Assembly: GCA_026390655.1 (NCBI GenBank)
Contig: JAPLFN010000036.1
Location: 1 to 45,734, forward strand
Length of the DNA: 45,734 bases
Source of the DNA: Candidatus Kapaibacterium sp.
Lineage (GTDB): Bacteria; Bacteroidota; Ignavibacteria; Kapaibacteriales; Kapaibacteriaceae
Reading direction: 5' to 3'
Every line of letters begins with the position of its first letter. Position 1 is the first letter of the stretch. Of the stretch, positions 28,962 to 38,623 are shown piece after piece. Below the pieces are notes generated by a model. The model ran no database searches. It saw nothing but the letters and a program-made list of their open reading frames with translations, and was not told where the DNA came from. Made by a program: the position numbers and the translations under genes.

Positions 28962-31900
28962 TTTCTTAAGAACAGGCTCAACGGTAACCCCATCCTCTGT
29001 GGTCCCTGAAACTCTATAGAAGTAGAGTCCAGGTGGCACTCTCTCGCCAACTGATGTTCTGAGATCCCACCGAATACCACCATTTCCATCAGTGTTTGAC
29101 AGGCTTACGAGAGTACGCATGGAGTTGTCAAGAACATCGATCGTAGCCACTGAGGTGAGCCCACCAAAGGTGATCGACTCAACTTTCTGAAGATGAACGG
29201 GATGGGGATAGACATAGACGTCTCTGAGGTCTGATGCTACAACGATGAACGTGGCGGTATTGCCGGCACCCGTTGTGATCGAGCCTGATGGGTCACCCTG
29301 CACTCCCCGCGTCGTCAATGCATACGTTACGCCTCTTGCTGTCAGGGGGCTTGCGGGATCCAACTGTAGATCAACAGTCTTTGTATCAACACGAGAAACA
29401 GCGAGAACAGACCCTATCGGATCAAGCGTATAGCGCCGTCGCTCCAATGCAGTAGCGTCAACAGCAGATGTGAACGAGAGGCGTAACACGTTCGGCGCGA
29501 GAATGCTAAGTGATGCGATCGCAAAGTCAACACTGGCTGGTGTATCGTCGATGACTGTAAGAGGAAAATACTTCTCCGGTATCTGTCGGTTAACTTCGTC
29601 AATGATTGAACGAACACGTAACCCAAGATTTTCTTCTTGATGTATTCCCGGAAATGAAAGAACAACGTCTGTCTGTTTTCCAGCCAACGTTGAGGTGCTT
29701 GATGCCAACTCGCTTCCATCCGATTGAGAGCTCAGAGTAAATTTCTTGGGCTCTACGTGATCTACCATGATCTCGCCAGAATACCTAACGTTGATACGAA
29801 GTCCGCGACGTAATTCCGATCGAGTAACGGTGTCGCGGTCGAGTCCGACGGCAGTGATCAACGGTCCAAATGAAAACGAAGCATCGTTGGATCGCTGGCT
29901 CTTAACCGTCATGGTATCGATTGGCAGCGCTACCACGGCATAACGGACGCTAGAGACGCCTGACGGCGCAGGCGTACTATATACACGTGATGGCTCCGTA
30001 CCCAATATTCGATATGGTCCATTGTTAGTACTTGCGTAAATCTCATAGCGTAGTGCCAAGGGAACAGGCATCCAATCTAGAGTGATGGTATCTTGATTCG
30101 CGTATCTGCCTCGTAGCGACGTAGGTGCAGATAGTCTTGACGCAGTATCCAGCTCACTGAATCGGAATCCCGTCATCACACCCAATTCCGGCACCGTGAT
30201 TCCATACCCTAATTCATTTATCCCATTCTTGTTGAAGTCATACGTTAGAAAACGCGGGCTCACTACATCAGGAACGAACCATTTTGAAACTACTCGCTGC
30301 TCAGCAGTGTTATAACCAAACACAAAGAGACGTGGGTATGCACAAACAACGATCTCTTTACCTGGCCGCAGGTCAAGATCTCCAACGTCTATTCCGTTCC
30401 GATAACCGATACCGTAGCGAACTCCGGCCACATAATCTTGCCAAGCCACGCGATACGAATCATTGGCGTCTGATCGAATCAATCGATATGTCCACAGGTC
30501 ACGACCATACTCTCTGTTAGCGTCTGGCTGGGTGCTATCAGGAACACCGAACACCACATCCGGTTTGCCGTCTGCGTCCACATCGCCTGCTGCCACATAG
30601 CCTGATCCGCCCCCTCCCGAGCTCTCAAGGATGAATCTATTGGTGAACAGCCCGCCATCCCATTCGCTGATGATGAGATCTCCGTCAGTATCTCCAAAGG
30701 CAACTTCCATCTTGCCATCGCCATCAAAATCACCCGCACCAACGCTTATCTCATCCACTCGATTGGTCGAGCTGCCATAGGTGGGATTCGACGTATTCAC
30801 CGCAGTGCCTAATCGTTCAAAGCGGCCGTTGCGGTAGGTGACTGCCGTGCAGCCTGAATCAGAGAGGAGCAGAAGTTCCTCCCTTCCGTCGCCATCAATA
30901 TCTGCTACACCCGCACCGTTTTGTTTTCCTGAAGAATCAGAAAAGATGATCCGAGCGAATGGAGACCCACCGACTACAGTCTGTTCAAAAAGAACTGCTC
31001 TACCAACAACATGGGCGAGAATCTCTAGAAGACCGTTACCATTTGCGTCGCAAATGCCTCGAGGGATCCATGTGCTATTGAGCGAATCTCTACGCCACCA
31101 TTCTCCCTTGTCATATTGCATGGTTACAATTCGCCCGAATGACCCCGACGAAAGGTCATTCATCACTACAGTTGGCTTGCCATCCCCATACATGTCTCGC
31201 ACATCGTTCAGGACGTACCCCGACCAAGACGCCGATTGAGTCTGTTTCCAGCCACTCACGGTAGGAGCCCCCTCCCGTGAAGCGTCGAGGGTGATCACCG
31301 TGTCGATGTGATCTCCATCATCAGCTGTGCAACTGACCGACAGCACATACTTTGAATTTGCTCGAATGGTGTCCGATAACAAAAGGTTGTGCGAGCGCAC
31401 AAATCGCTTTACATCCGTGACTTGCAATGAGGGTTGGGCACCCTCCGGGATGATGGAAACAGTCATCGTTGTAGGTCGCGATGTACGTACCGCCAATGAT
31501 GGTGTTCGTCTATCGGTCCTCCACGCGTTCAGTGATTCAATTGACAAGAATCGCAGCGAATCGTTCTTGACAACAGTAATGCGTTTCCGATCATCGAGTG
31601 CGCGTCCATCCTTGCACAAAACATGAAGGCGGACAGTGTTGAGCCCACTGGCCAGAGCAGCTAGATCAATTCGAGCGAGTGTGTCATTGCGCACTGAAGT
31701 ACTTGACGATGCAACAGTGACCCATCGGGATGGATCAATACCTACGCCCACGTCAATGGTATAGGAAGAAAATGGAGCTACAAGAACACTACCAACAACT
31801 GCAAGCTGCTGTGCCTTCATTGCATCGTACTCGTCTTCGTTTCCGGGTGAGGTGATCTCAAAGATCGACAACCCTTGCGCGTTCAACGAGGCGTCCACTT

Positions 31901-33212
31901 GCAATCGACCGGCGCCGAAAAGCCCATCCCAGCCTTGCTCTCCAAGATCACGAGACCTCTCTTGCAATGTACCTCGGATTTCCGATGGGGAGATATCGGG
32001 AAAGTGCTCGAGCATCATTGCAGCTGCCGCAACAACATAGGGCGCAGAAAATGATGTACCGTTCACGCGTCTGTAACGTGAATTCACTGCCGTTGTAACG
32101 ATTCCCTCACCGGGTGCGGTTAGAGAGACTAGAGACCCCGTGCTTGAAAACGGTGACCTTTTGTCTTCATCATTCGTTGAACCCACGGCGATCACTCCAT
32201 CATATCCCGCCGGATATTGGCGAGATGTCGTACCTGAGTTGCCAACCGACGCAACAAGGACAACATTCATCGAAAGAGCAAATCGCACGGCGTCGCGAAG
32301 CATCGGTGAATCCACACCATCACCAAAGCTCATGTTGACAACATTCACCCCTGTGAGTGCGGCGTAGACAAGGGCACTTGCAATGTCGTCCTCTTCTGCA
32401 TTGCCGGTGGCATCGAACGCGCGAAGAGCACGTAATCGAGCGCCATACGCTAGTCCTGCGATTCCCACGCGATTATTCGGCGTGGCAGCAATCACACCGC
32501 CAACGGAGGTTCCATGTCCTTGCTCATCAAACGGAATTGGATCTCTCGTTCTATCATCTCCGAGATTCCGAACATCCTGATCAACGAAGTCGTATCCAAT
32601 CACGTCATCAACAACACCATTACCATCATCATCTGCGCCATTGAGATCGCCAGTAACTCCATTAACATCAACGTTTGAAGACCAATCGTCAAACCGACCA
32701 TTCTTGTTTAGATCTTCCTCAACTGTTACAGCCATTGACCCAACAAGATCTTCATGTGTCCAATCTATACCTGTGTCTAGAATTCCTACAATCACTCCCT
32801 TACCTGTAGCCAACTTCCAAGCTCTTTCGGCACCAATGATTGGAAGTGCATATTGCTCATTCGAAAGAGAGTCATTTGTAATGGGCTCATCATGAATGTG
32901 CATTGTTAGGAGGGGGCGTATATCAATTAGATCATCCATTTTCTCGAGATCAAGGATAGATCCGTCCGCCGGCAGAGTGACTACAACGTATCGTCGTAGT
33001 GACTCATATGCATCTCGCTGCTCTCGCGACTGCACGCGATCAGAGAGCTTCTTTGGGGAGTAAGCGGAAGGAAGTATAGTACGAGGCGAGTAGCGTAGTA
33101 ACGCAGAGGGTATCGTTGCAGAACGCATGCGTACGATAAATGACTCATTTGCATTCGCTATGATGGAAGCGATTGCAAGGAATGTTACTACTGCGACGTA
33201 CGTGCTCTTCAT
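28944..33212 (-). CDS. Subtilisin-like S8 serine protease with FG-GAP/VCBS repeats and T9SS C-terminal domain
   Basis: VGILDTGIDWTHEDL (Asp), GHGTSVGGVIAA (His), NGTSFSAPYVVAAAAMM (Ser); DIDGDGREELLL, DFDGDGKMEVAFGD, DVDADGKPDVVFG; C-terminal VYVYPHPVHLQKVESITFGGL...ERVPPGLYFYRVSG...KLLIER. Confidence 0.92.
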   Translation of the reverse strand: MKSTYVAVVTFLAIASIIANANESFIVRMRSATIPSALLRYSPRTILPSAYSPKKLSDRVQSREQRDAYESLRRYVVVTLPADGSILDLEKMDDLIDIRPLLTMHIHDEPITNDSLSNEQYALPIIGAERAWKLATGKGVIVGILDTGIDWTHEDLVGSMAVTVEEDLNKNGRFDDWSSNVDVNGVTGDLNGADDDGNGVVDDVIGYDFVDQDVRNLGDDRTRDPIPFDEQGHGTSVGGVIAATPNNRVGIAGLAYGARLRALRAFDATGNAEEDDIASALVYAALTGVNVVNMSFGDGVDSPMLRDAVRFALSMNVVLVASVGNSGTTSRQYPAGYDGVIAVGSTNDEDKRSPFSSTGSLVSLTAPGEGIVTTAVNSRYRRVNGTSFSAPYVVAAAAMMLEHFPDISPSEIRGTLQERSRDLGEQGWDGLFGAGRLQVDASLNAQGLSIFEITSPGNEDEYDAMKAQQLAVVGSVLVAPFSSYTIDVGVGIDPSRWVTVASSSTSVRNDTLARIDLAALASGLNTVRLHVLCKDGRALDDRKRITVVKNDSLRFLSIESLNAWRTDRRTPSLAVRTSRPTTMTVSIIPEGAQPSLQVTDVKRFVRSHNLLLSDTIRANSKYVLSVSCTADDGDHIDTVITLDASREGAPTVSGWKQTQSASWSGYVLNDVRDMYGDGKPTVVMNDLSSGSFGRIVTMQYDKGEWWRRDSLNSTWIPRGICDANGNGLLEILAHVVGRAVLFEQTVVGGSPFARIIFSDSSGKQNGAGVADIDGDGREELLLLSDSGCTAVTYRNGRFERLGTAVNTSNPTYGSSTNRVDEISVGAGDFDGDGKMEVAFGDTDGDLIISEWDGGLFTNRFILESSGGGGSGYVAAGDVDADGKPDVVFGVPDSTQPDANREYGRDLWTYRLIRSDANDSYRVAWQDYVAGVRYGIGYRNGIDVGDLDLRPGKEIVVCAYPRLFVFGYNTAEQRVVSKWFVPDVVSPRFLTYDFNKNGINELGYGITVPELGVMTGFRFSELDTASRLSAPTSLRGRYANQDTITLDWMPVPLALRYEIYASTNNGPYRILGTEPSRVYSTPAPSGVSSVRYAVVALPIDTMTVKSQRSNDASFSFGPLITAVGLDRDTVTRSELRRGLRINVRYSGEIMVDHVEPKKFTLSSQSDGSELASSTSTLAGKQTDVVLSFPGIHQEENLGLRVRSIIDEVNRQIPEKYFPLTVIDDTPASVDFAIASLSILAPNVLRLSFTSAVDATALERRRYTLDPIGSVLAVSRVDTKTVDLQLDPASPLTARGVTYALTTRGVQGDPSGSITTGAGNTATFIVVASDLRDVYVYPHPVHLQKVESITFGGLTSVATIDVLDNSMRTLVSLSNTDGNGGIRWDLRTSVGERVPPGLYFYRVSGTTEDGVTVEPVLKKLLIER

Positions 33213-35842
33213 GTGTCCTCACTGTATAGGTCCCGACGCGCGAAAGCAAGTGCTACACGGAGAATTGCAAGATCAACATCTCCTTCGAGGTGCTCCCTGA
33301 TATGGCGGAGTTTGGCAAATCGGTGATGTCTCATGTATTCGAGAACCTCAGTGTAGAGCTCATTTGGGACCAAATTGGCGCGATCTACGTCAAGTCCACC
33401 TTCCAATGCACGCTGAATCGCTTGGGCAGCTGCCGGAGGTGTCATCCTCGCCGAACGTGCCACTTGGTGAAGTGTCCATCCGGGACGTACGAGCGCAGCG
33501 ATCATCGTTGAGTCGTCGTCTACTCTAACCTTTGGCACCGCGTGAATCTCTGACCGTTTCACATCATTGAGGACTTGGATAAGCTCTCTTCCATACCGAG
33601 CGAGAAACAACCCGCTTCCATGCCGGCCCGGGACGAGGTCCTCGATTGCCGACGGGACGTCTTCGGCGATTCGTTGCAATTCATCATGGCTCGCAATAGA
33701 TGCCTCTACTACGTCGTCTCGCTGCGCTACACGCTCACGAAACGCCAACAGCACTCCATATGTGGCAGAACCGTCACCAGCCCCTTGACGGGCTTCATAT
33801 CGCAGGCGATGAGGAAGGGGCTCTCCTACTTTGGCACCATCCTCAGAAACTCCGATCGTAGGATAGAGATCCGCCGTACGGATAAGCCACGCATGATCTA
33901 GCGCCTCATCGAGAGCCTCAAGAACCTCATGCCGCGATCGTTCCCTATGACTTCCCCACGTAGTGCATCTGTCCAAGCGGTTCGACTTGACACGTTCGGA
34001 AATCGTGCCGGTCACAACATCCACCAGGACGTGACGGCCAAATCGTCCTTGAAGTTGCCATGAGGTGTGTATGAGTGATTTAATGATGGCAATATGACGG
34101 TCACTTACATCTCGCTTAGCGTCACCCCCCAAACACGAAGAGCAGATCCCACAATCTCCGCTCGCAGTATGATCGCCGAAATATGATAGAATAAAATTCC
34201 GTTTGCACTGACGAGTTTCGGCATAGCGCACCATCACTTCGAGCTTCTGTATCGCATGGGCTCTGCGCGCGTGAATACGATTCCAGTCGACAGGGATATC
34301 GGAAGGGGCTGAACGCTGGCCCGTTATCATGATGCCGCCTCCCGTCTGAGGTGGTATGTAACGAATCAGACGCGCGAATTGCATAGAGCGCATCGTTGTC
34401 GAGAACTCGTGAGGCGTGATGGCATTTCGGCGCAAAAGCTCACTAAGAGACACGTCAACACTTGCCCCAATGTCACGTCCTGCCAAGAGTCGCGCAATTG
34501 CCTCCGCAACAAGTCTTTGTTCTGGTGGTGACGAGGATGCATGCTCAGCGAGACGCGATGCGCTTGTTCGAAGCTGGATCCTTGCTGCACCACTCGGAGT
34601 TGTTCGCACGAGGACGCCAGATCGCTCAAGGACGTTCAACACACCGCCCACAGTAGAACCAGGCATATGCAGAGCAACAGCGACGCTCGATGCATCAGCC
34701 AAGATCGGAGTGTCAGATGAACTTCCAATTGACAATTGTATACGATCGCAGAGATAAGAGTAGACATCTGCAACTTGTTTACGCTCTGGATATGTTCCTG
34801 CAATATAGAACTCCATCAACCGCCGGTCTTCGGATTGAAAGACAAGCGTACAGGTTGAATGCAGTCCATCACGTCCGGCCCGTCCAGCCTCTTGGTAATA
34901 TGCCTCGAGCGTGAGGGTGAGATCGGTATGGAAAACATGCCGAACGTCGGCCTTGTCGATACCCATCCCAAACGCATTCGTGGCAACCAGGACAGGCGTA
35001 GAGCTGTTGAGAAACCGATCTTGAACATCAGAGCGGTCACGAGAAGGCATTCCTGCGTGATAACCCTCAGCAGCGATCCCTCTGCGACGGAGGTCATCGG
35101 CAATGCTCTCTACTCGCCGGCGAGAACCACAATAAATGATAGCTGATTCGTTCGGCCTTGTCCGAAGTGTCCGTGTGAGAAACTCAACTTTCGCCGCAGT
35201 CTGTTCCACGCGTAGGGCAAGGTTGGGTCGGTCAAACCCTCGTATGATTTCTACTGGGTCATGCAACACAAGCGACTTCACGATATCGGCTCGAACATCT
35301 GGGGTTGCAGTAGCGGTAAGTGCCAGAATCGGAACTCTTGCCCGCTCGTCAAAGAGCGAGGTGATCGTTTGATACGCCGGACGGAAGTCATGACCCCACT
35401 CACTGATACAGTGCGCTTCGTCCACGGCTAACAAGCTCAAGGGAATCGTCCGGAGTTGTCTTCTGAATGTAACCGACTCTAATCGCTCCGGAGCCACATA
35501 CAGCAATTTGATTCGACCGCTGTGTGCCTCAAACAACACACTGTTGATATCTCCAGCACTCATACCACCGTGCACGGCCGAGGCTGCCACTCCACGCGAA
35601 CGCAATCGTTCAGTCTGATCCTTCATAAGGGCTATCAGTGGAGAAACAACGATCGTCATGTGAGGGAACAGCAGCGCTGGAAGTTGATAACAGACAGACT
35701 TTCCCCCACCTGTTGGAAGAGCTCCGATCACATCTCTGCCACGAAGAACTGCCCCAAGGATGTCCTCTTGTCCGGGACGGAAGGCCTCGTATCCAAAGGT
35801 CTCCTTGAGAATCTGTGGGGCCCGGGCAATAAGCTGATTCAT
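33209..35842 (-). CDS. recQ: ATP-dependent DNA helicase RecQ (long form)
   Basis: GALPTGGGKSVCYQLPAL, DEAHCISEWGHDFRP, ALTATATPDVRADI, EAYYQEAGRAGRDG, Zn motif CKRNFILSYFGDHTASGDCGICSSC, RQC/HRDC/HTH-like C-terminus. Confidence 0.94.
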   Translation of the reverse strand: MNQLIARAPQILKETFGYEAFRPGQEDILGAVLRGRDVIGALPTGGGKSVCYQLPALLFPHMTIVVSPLIALMKDQTERLRSRGVAASAVHGGMSAGDINSVLFEAHSGRIKLLYVAPERLESVTFRRQLRTIPLSLLAVDEAHCISEWGHDFRPAYQTITSLFDERARVPILALTATATPDVRADIVKSLVLHDPVEIIRGFDRPNLALRVEQTAAKVEFLTRTLRTRPNESAIIYCGSRRRVESIADDLRRRGIAAEGYHAGMPSRDRSDVQDRFLNSSTPVLVATNAFGMGIDKADVRHVFHTDLTLTLEAYYQEAGRAGRDGLHSTCTLVFQSEDRRLMEFYIAGTYPERKQVADVYSYLCDRIQLSIGSSSDTPILADASSVAVALHMPGSTVGGVLNVLERSGVLVRTTPSGAARIQLRTSASRLAEHASSSPPEQRLVAEAIARLLAGRDIGASVDVSLSELLRRNAITPHEFSTTMRSMQFARLIRYIPPQTGGGIMITGQRSAPSDIPVDWNRIHARRAHAIQKLEVMVRYAETRQCKRNFILSYFGDHTASGDCGICSSCLGGDAKRDVSDRHIAIIKSLIHTSWQLQGRFGRHVLVDVVTGTISERVKSNRLDRCTTWGSHRERSRHEVLEALDEALDHAWLIRTADLYPTIGVSEDGAKVGEPLPHRLRYEARQGAGDGSATYGVLLAFRERVAQRDDVVEASIASHDELQRIAEDVPSAIEDLVPGRHGSGLFLARYGRELIQVLNDVKRSEIHAVPKVRVDDDSTMIAALVRPGWTLHQVARSARMTPPAAAQAIQRALEGGLDVDRANLVPNELYTEVLEYMRHHRFAKLRHIREHLEGDVDLAILRVALAFARRDLYSEDT

Positions 35843-36861
35843 GGAACGAGAACCAGTCGTGCACGCTGATCACCCACCTTCACGAAATAGGCGCCTCTAA
35901 TGCATGGAATAGTTACAATTATTCCTGGGGCGGCGTCGGTGAAATCAATAACTCGTCCTTGAACGTCATAAACGTATACAGGGTCATTCGACTCGCTCCG
36001 CGACTCAACATTGATGAATCCTGCAAGAGCCCATACGTTTGCAGACCTGGCGTTTGGATTGAACAGACGATTCCCTTTGTCAAGACAAACCCCGAGCAGC
36101 TCAACAGGTCCGGCATACGTTGTGTCAATCAAGCGAATATCGGAATTGGAATGCCACACAATGCGTGCTTCACTGCGGATCGCATTCCCAAGCGCCATTC
36201 GTGCTGGAACGGTTGCAAGCACACCATTTTCATTGAGAAGGTTCACACGAATCGTAAATGAGCCGTTCGTCTCGTCGATCATTTGCGGTCTGGATCCTAC
36301 CGGCACAACCGTCGTTGAATCAAAGCCAATGTGCATGGTCGATACCACGTCAGATAGATAGGTGCCCACTTGCGTGCTGTCTTGCATGATACGAATCGCG
36401 ACATCATCACCGGCGAATCCCCGTATCGTATCAACGCGAAACACACAACATCTACCTGACAATCTTCGGGCGAGTATCCATATCGTGTCAGACGAAGACT
36501 CACCTTGGATAGATACATTCAGAAGGTAACGGGAAGTGTACGATTGAACTACCGAATTACCGATAAAAGTGACGAAGATCTTTCTACTTTCTCCGACAAG
36601 GATATTGTTGTCGTTCTCCGCCTCAACTCGGAACCCCGGTATAAAAGACACCCCGGGGGAAGGAACATCGCGCGTTCCCGTATTGACAAGATAGAACGAA
36701 TCGCGAGCACCAAGACATGGTCTCACATCTCCTAAACGAAGCGTGTCGGTACTGAATGTAATACCTAACTGTGCGGTAACGGTCGGCGTACTGTACACCA
36801 AGACGATAAGGAGAAGTAGAACGCGAACTGCGCGTTTCATGGCACTATCGTGACGCGACAA
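35839..36861 (-). CDS. Exported hypothetical protein with Ig-like N-terminus and degenerate T9SS-type C-terminus
   Basis: Signal peptide; LGDVRPCLGARDSFYLVNTGTRDV; C-terminal YVYDVQGRVIDFTDAAPGIIVTIPCIRGAYFVKVGDQRARLVLVP. Confidence 0.6.
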   Translation of the reverse strand: MSRHDSAMKRAVRVLLLLIVLVYSTPTVTAQLGITFSTDTLRLGDVRPCLGARDSFYLVNTGTRDVPSPGVSFIPGFRVEAENDNNILVGESRKIFVTFIGNSVVQSYTSRYLLNVSIQGESSSDTIWILARRLSGRCCVFRVDTIRGFAGDDVAIRIMQDSTQVGTYLSDVVSTMHIGFDSTTVVPVGSRPQMIDETNGSFTIRVNLLNENGVLATVPARMALGNAIRSEARIVWHSNSDIRLIDTTYAGPVELLGVCLDKGNRLFNPNARSANVWALAGFINVESRSESNDPVYVYDVQGRVIDFTDAAPGIIVTIPCIRGAYFVKVGDQRARLVLVP

Positions 36862-37837
36862 TGCGTCCGACCGTAAATGGTTTTTCAGCCGACAGACGGC
36901 TCATGACCTCGTCAACATTGATAGGATCCACAACGAGAATCATTCCAACACCAAGGTTGAAGACATGCCGCATCTCTTCTTCAGCGATGTCTCCGGCGTG
37001 TTGAATAAGATCAAATATCGGAAGCACTTTCCAAGAGCCCCATTCGATCTTTAATGCAAGTCCATCTCGCAAGATCCGAGATGTGTTGCCTACTATTCCA
37101 CCACCTGTAACATGTGAGATCCCATTCACAAGATCAGCTTGTAGCAAGGGGCTAACAGCACCTACATAGGATCTGTGCACGGCAAGAAGTGCATCTCCTA
37201 TAGTTGACCCTAAAGATTCGACATTCTGATCAATCTCATACGTGGGGAACAGAGCCGCACGCGCGAGTGAGAAGCCATTTGTGTGGAGACCTGTGGAAGG
37301 TAGTCCAATGAGGACATCTCCGATGTTGACACGACTTCCGTTGAGGATCTTCGGTTTGTCAACAACACCAACGATGGTGCCAGCAACATCATAGTCACCA
37401 TCAGCATAGATAGAAGGCATCTCGGCTGTTTCACCGCCAAGCAGTGCGCATACATTCTCTACGCACGCCTGAGCCATCCCTTTGATAACGTCTCGAGCAA
37501 CACCGGACTCAAGCTTACCAGTGGCGAAGTAATCAAGAAAGAAGAGAGGTCGTGCACCGCACGCAAGAATGTCATTAACACAATGGTTCACTAGACACTG
37601 CCCAACGGTATCGTGCACACCCGCCATCACGGCAACTTTCAGCTTGGTGCCAACACCGTCTGCACTCGCAACAAGGACCGGGTGCACGAGGTCCGGAAAT
37701 CTCGCGTCGTAGAACCCTCCAAATAGCCCGATCTCACTAAGCACTCCTGGAGTACGAGTGGCTTTGACAAAGGGCTTTATTGAATCGATGAGCGCTTCAC
37801 CGGCTTCAATATTGACGCCTGCGGTTTTGTAGTCCAT
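36845..37837 (-). CDS. purM: Phosphoribosylformylglycinamidine cyclo-ligase (AIR synthetase)
   Basis: MDYKTAGVNIEAGEALI, ASADGVGTKLKVA, CVNDILACGARPLFFLDYFATGKL, GGETAEMPSIY, GLHTNGFSLAR. Confidence 0.95.
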   Translation of the reverse strand: MDYKTAGVNIEAGEALIDSIKPFVKATRTPGVLSEIGLFGGFYDARFPDLVHPVLVASADGVGTKLKVAVMAGVHDTVGQCLVNHCVNDILACGARPLFFLDYFATGKLESGVARDVIKGMAQACVENVCALLGGETAEMPSIYADGDYDVAGTIVGVVDKPKILNGSRVNIGDVLIGLPSTGLHTNGFSLARAALFPTYEIDQNVESLGSTIGDALLAVHRSYVGAVSPLLQADLVNGISHVTGGGIVGNTSRILRDGLALKIEWGSWKVLPIFDLIQHAGDIAEEEMRHVFNLGVGMILVVDPINVDEVMSRLSAEKPFTVGRIVASR

Positions 37838-37859
37838 AGTAGAGCAAGGGGCTTAGATG

Positions 37860-38591
37860 TTACCGTACTGGTTCCCATTCATCGGATGAGGAACGTCCCC
37901 TGAACATTACACTGAGGGCGTTGATCGTCCACGAGAACAGCACACGAAAATACCCAAACTTGCGGAACCGTCGGGGTGACTCATATACGAGCAATTCTGC
38001 GGCGAATTGCACACGTGCACGTATGCCTATTCGCGCAAGGAGGTCGAAATCTTCTCCGGCTACGAGTTCCTTTCGGTATCCTCCAACCATTTCAAAGGTT
38101 TCATGCCTCACTACTTGGCACTCGCCACGACCTGAACCGATGCGAAGTGCCAGAAGCAGTCGCACGTAGTTGTTGTAAAAGCCATGAAACGCCCGATCCG
38201 CGAGTCGCTCTTGATCAGGGGTAAACCCTACCGGGCACGCAAGTGCAGACGCCCGCGCATACCTTCCTCTCCTCTCGGCAAACTCAACAATGCACGCAGT
38301 AAAACGGTGGAGGTCTGCCGGGATCGTATCGCCGTTTATGAACACGAGTACGTCACCCTGCGCCACGCGAGCCCCTTCATTGCGACCTTCGGCAATTGTC
38401 TGCCTCTGAGGCTTGTCATGGACTACGATGCGATCAGCGTTGGCACGAGCTATATCAAGAGTACCGTCGGTACTACCACCATCACTTACGATGAGTTCAG
38501 CACGATTCCGCTCCCTCCACTCACGGCTAAAGACCTCCAATGTGTAGGCCAGTATCTTTTCTTCGTGAAGCGTTGGAACAATGACACTGAT
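37860..38591 (-). CDS. Family 2 glycosyltransferase; conserved N-terminus extends beyond the called start at 38540, true start uncertain
   Basis: ISVIVPTLHEEKILAYT(TTG)LEVFSREWRERNRAELIVSDGGSTDGTLDIA...VFINGDTIP; no ATG/GTG/TTG found upstream in frame as far as I traced. Confidence 0.8.
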   Translation of the reverse strand: MSVIVPTLHEEKILAYTLEVFSREWRERNRAELIVSDGGSTDGTLDIARANADRIVVHDKPQRQTIAEGRNEGARVAQGDVLVFINGDTIPADLHRFTACIVEFAERRGRYARASALACPVGFTPDQERLADRAFHGFYNNYVRLLLALRIGSGRGECQVVRHETFEMVGGYRKELVAGEDFDLLARIGIRARVQFAAELLVYESPRRFRKFGYFRVLFSWTINALSVMFRGRSSSDEWEPVR

Positions 38592-38623
38592 GCGAAGATT
38601 TGACGAAGATCGCTCGGATGTAT

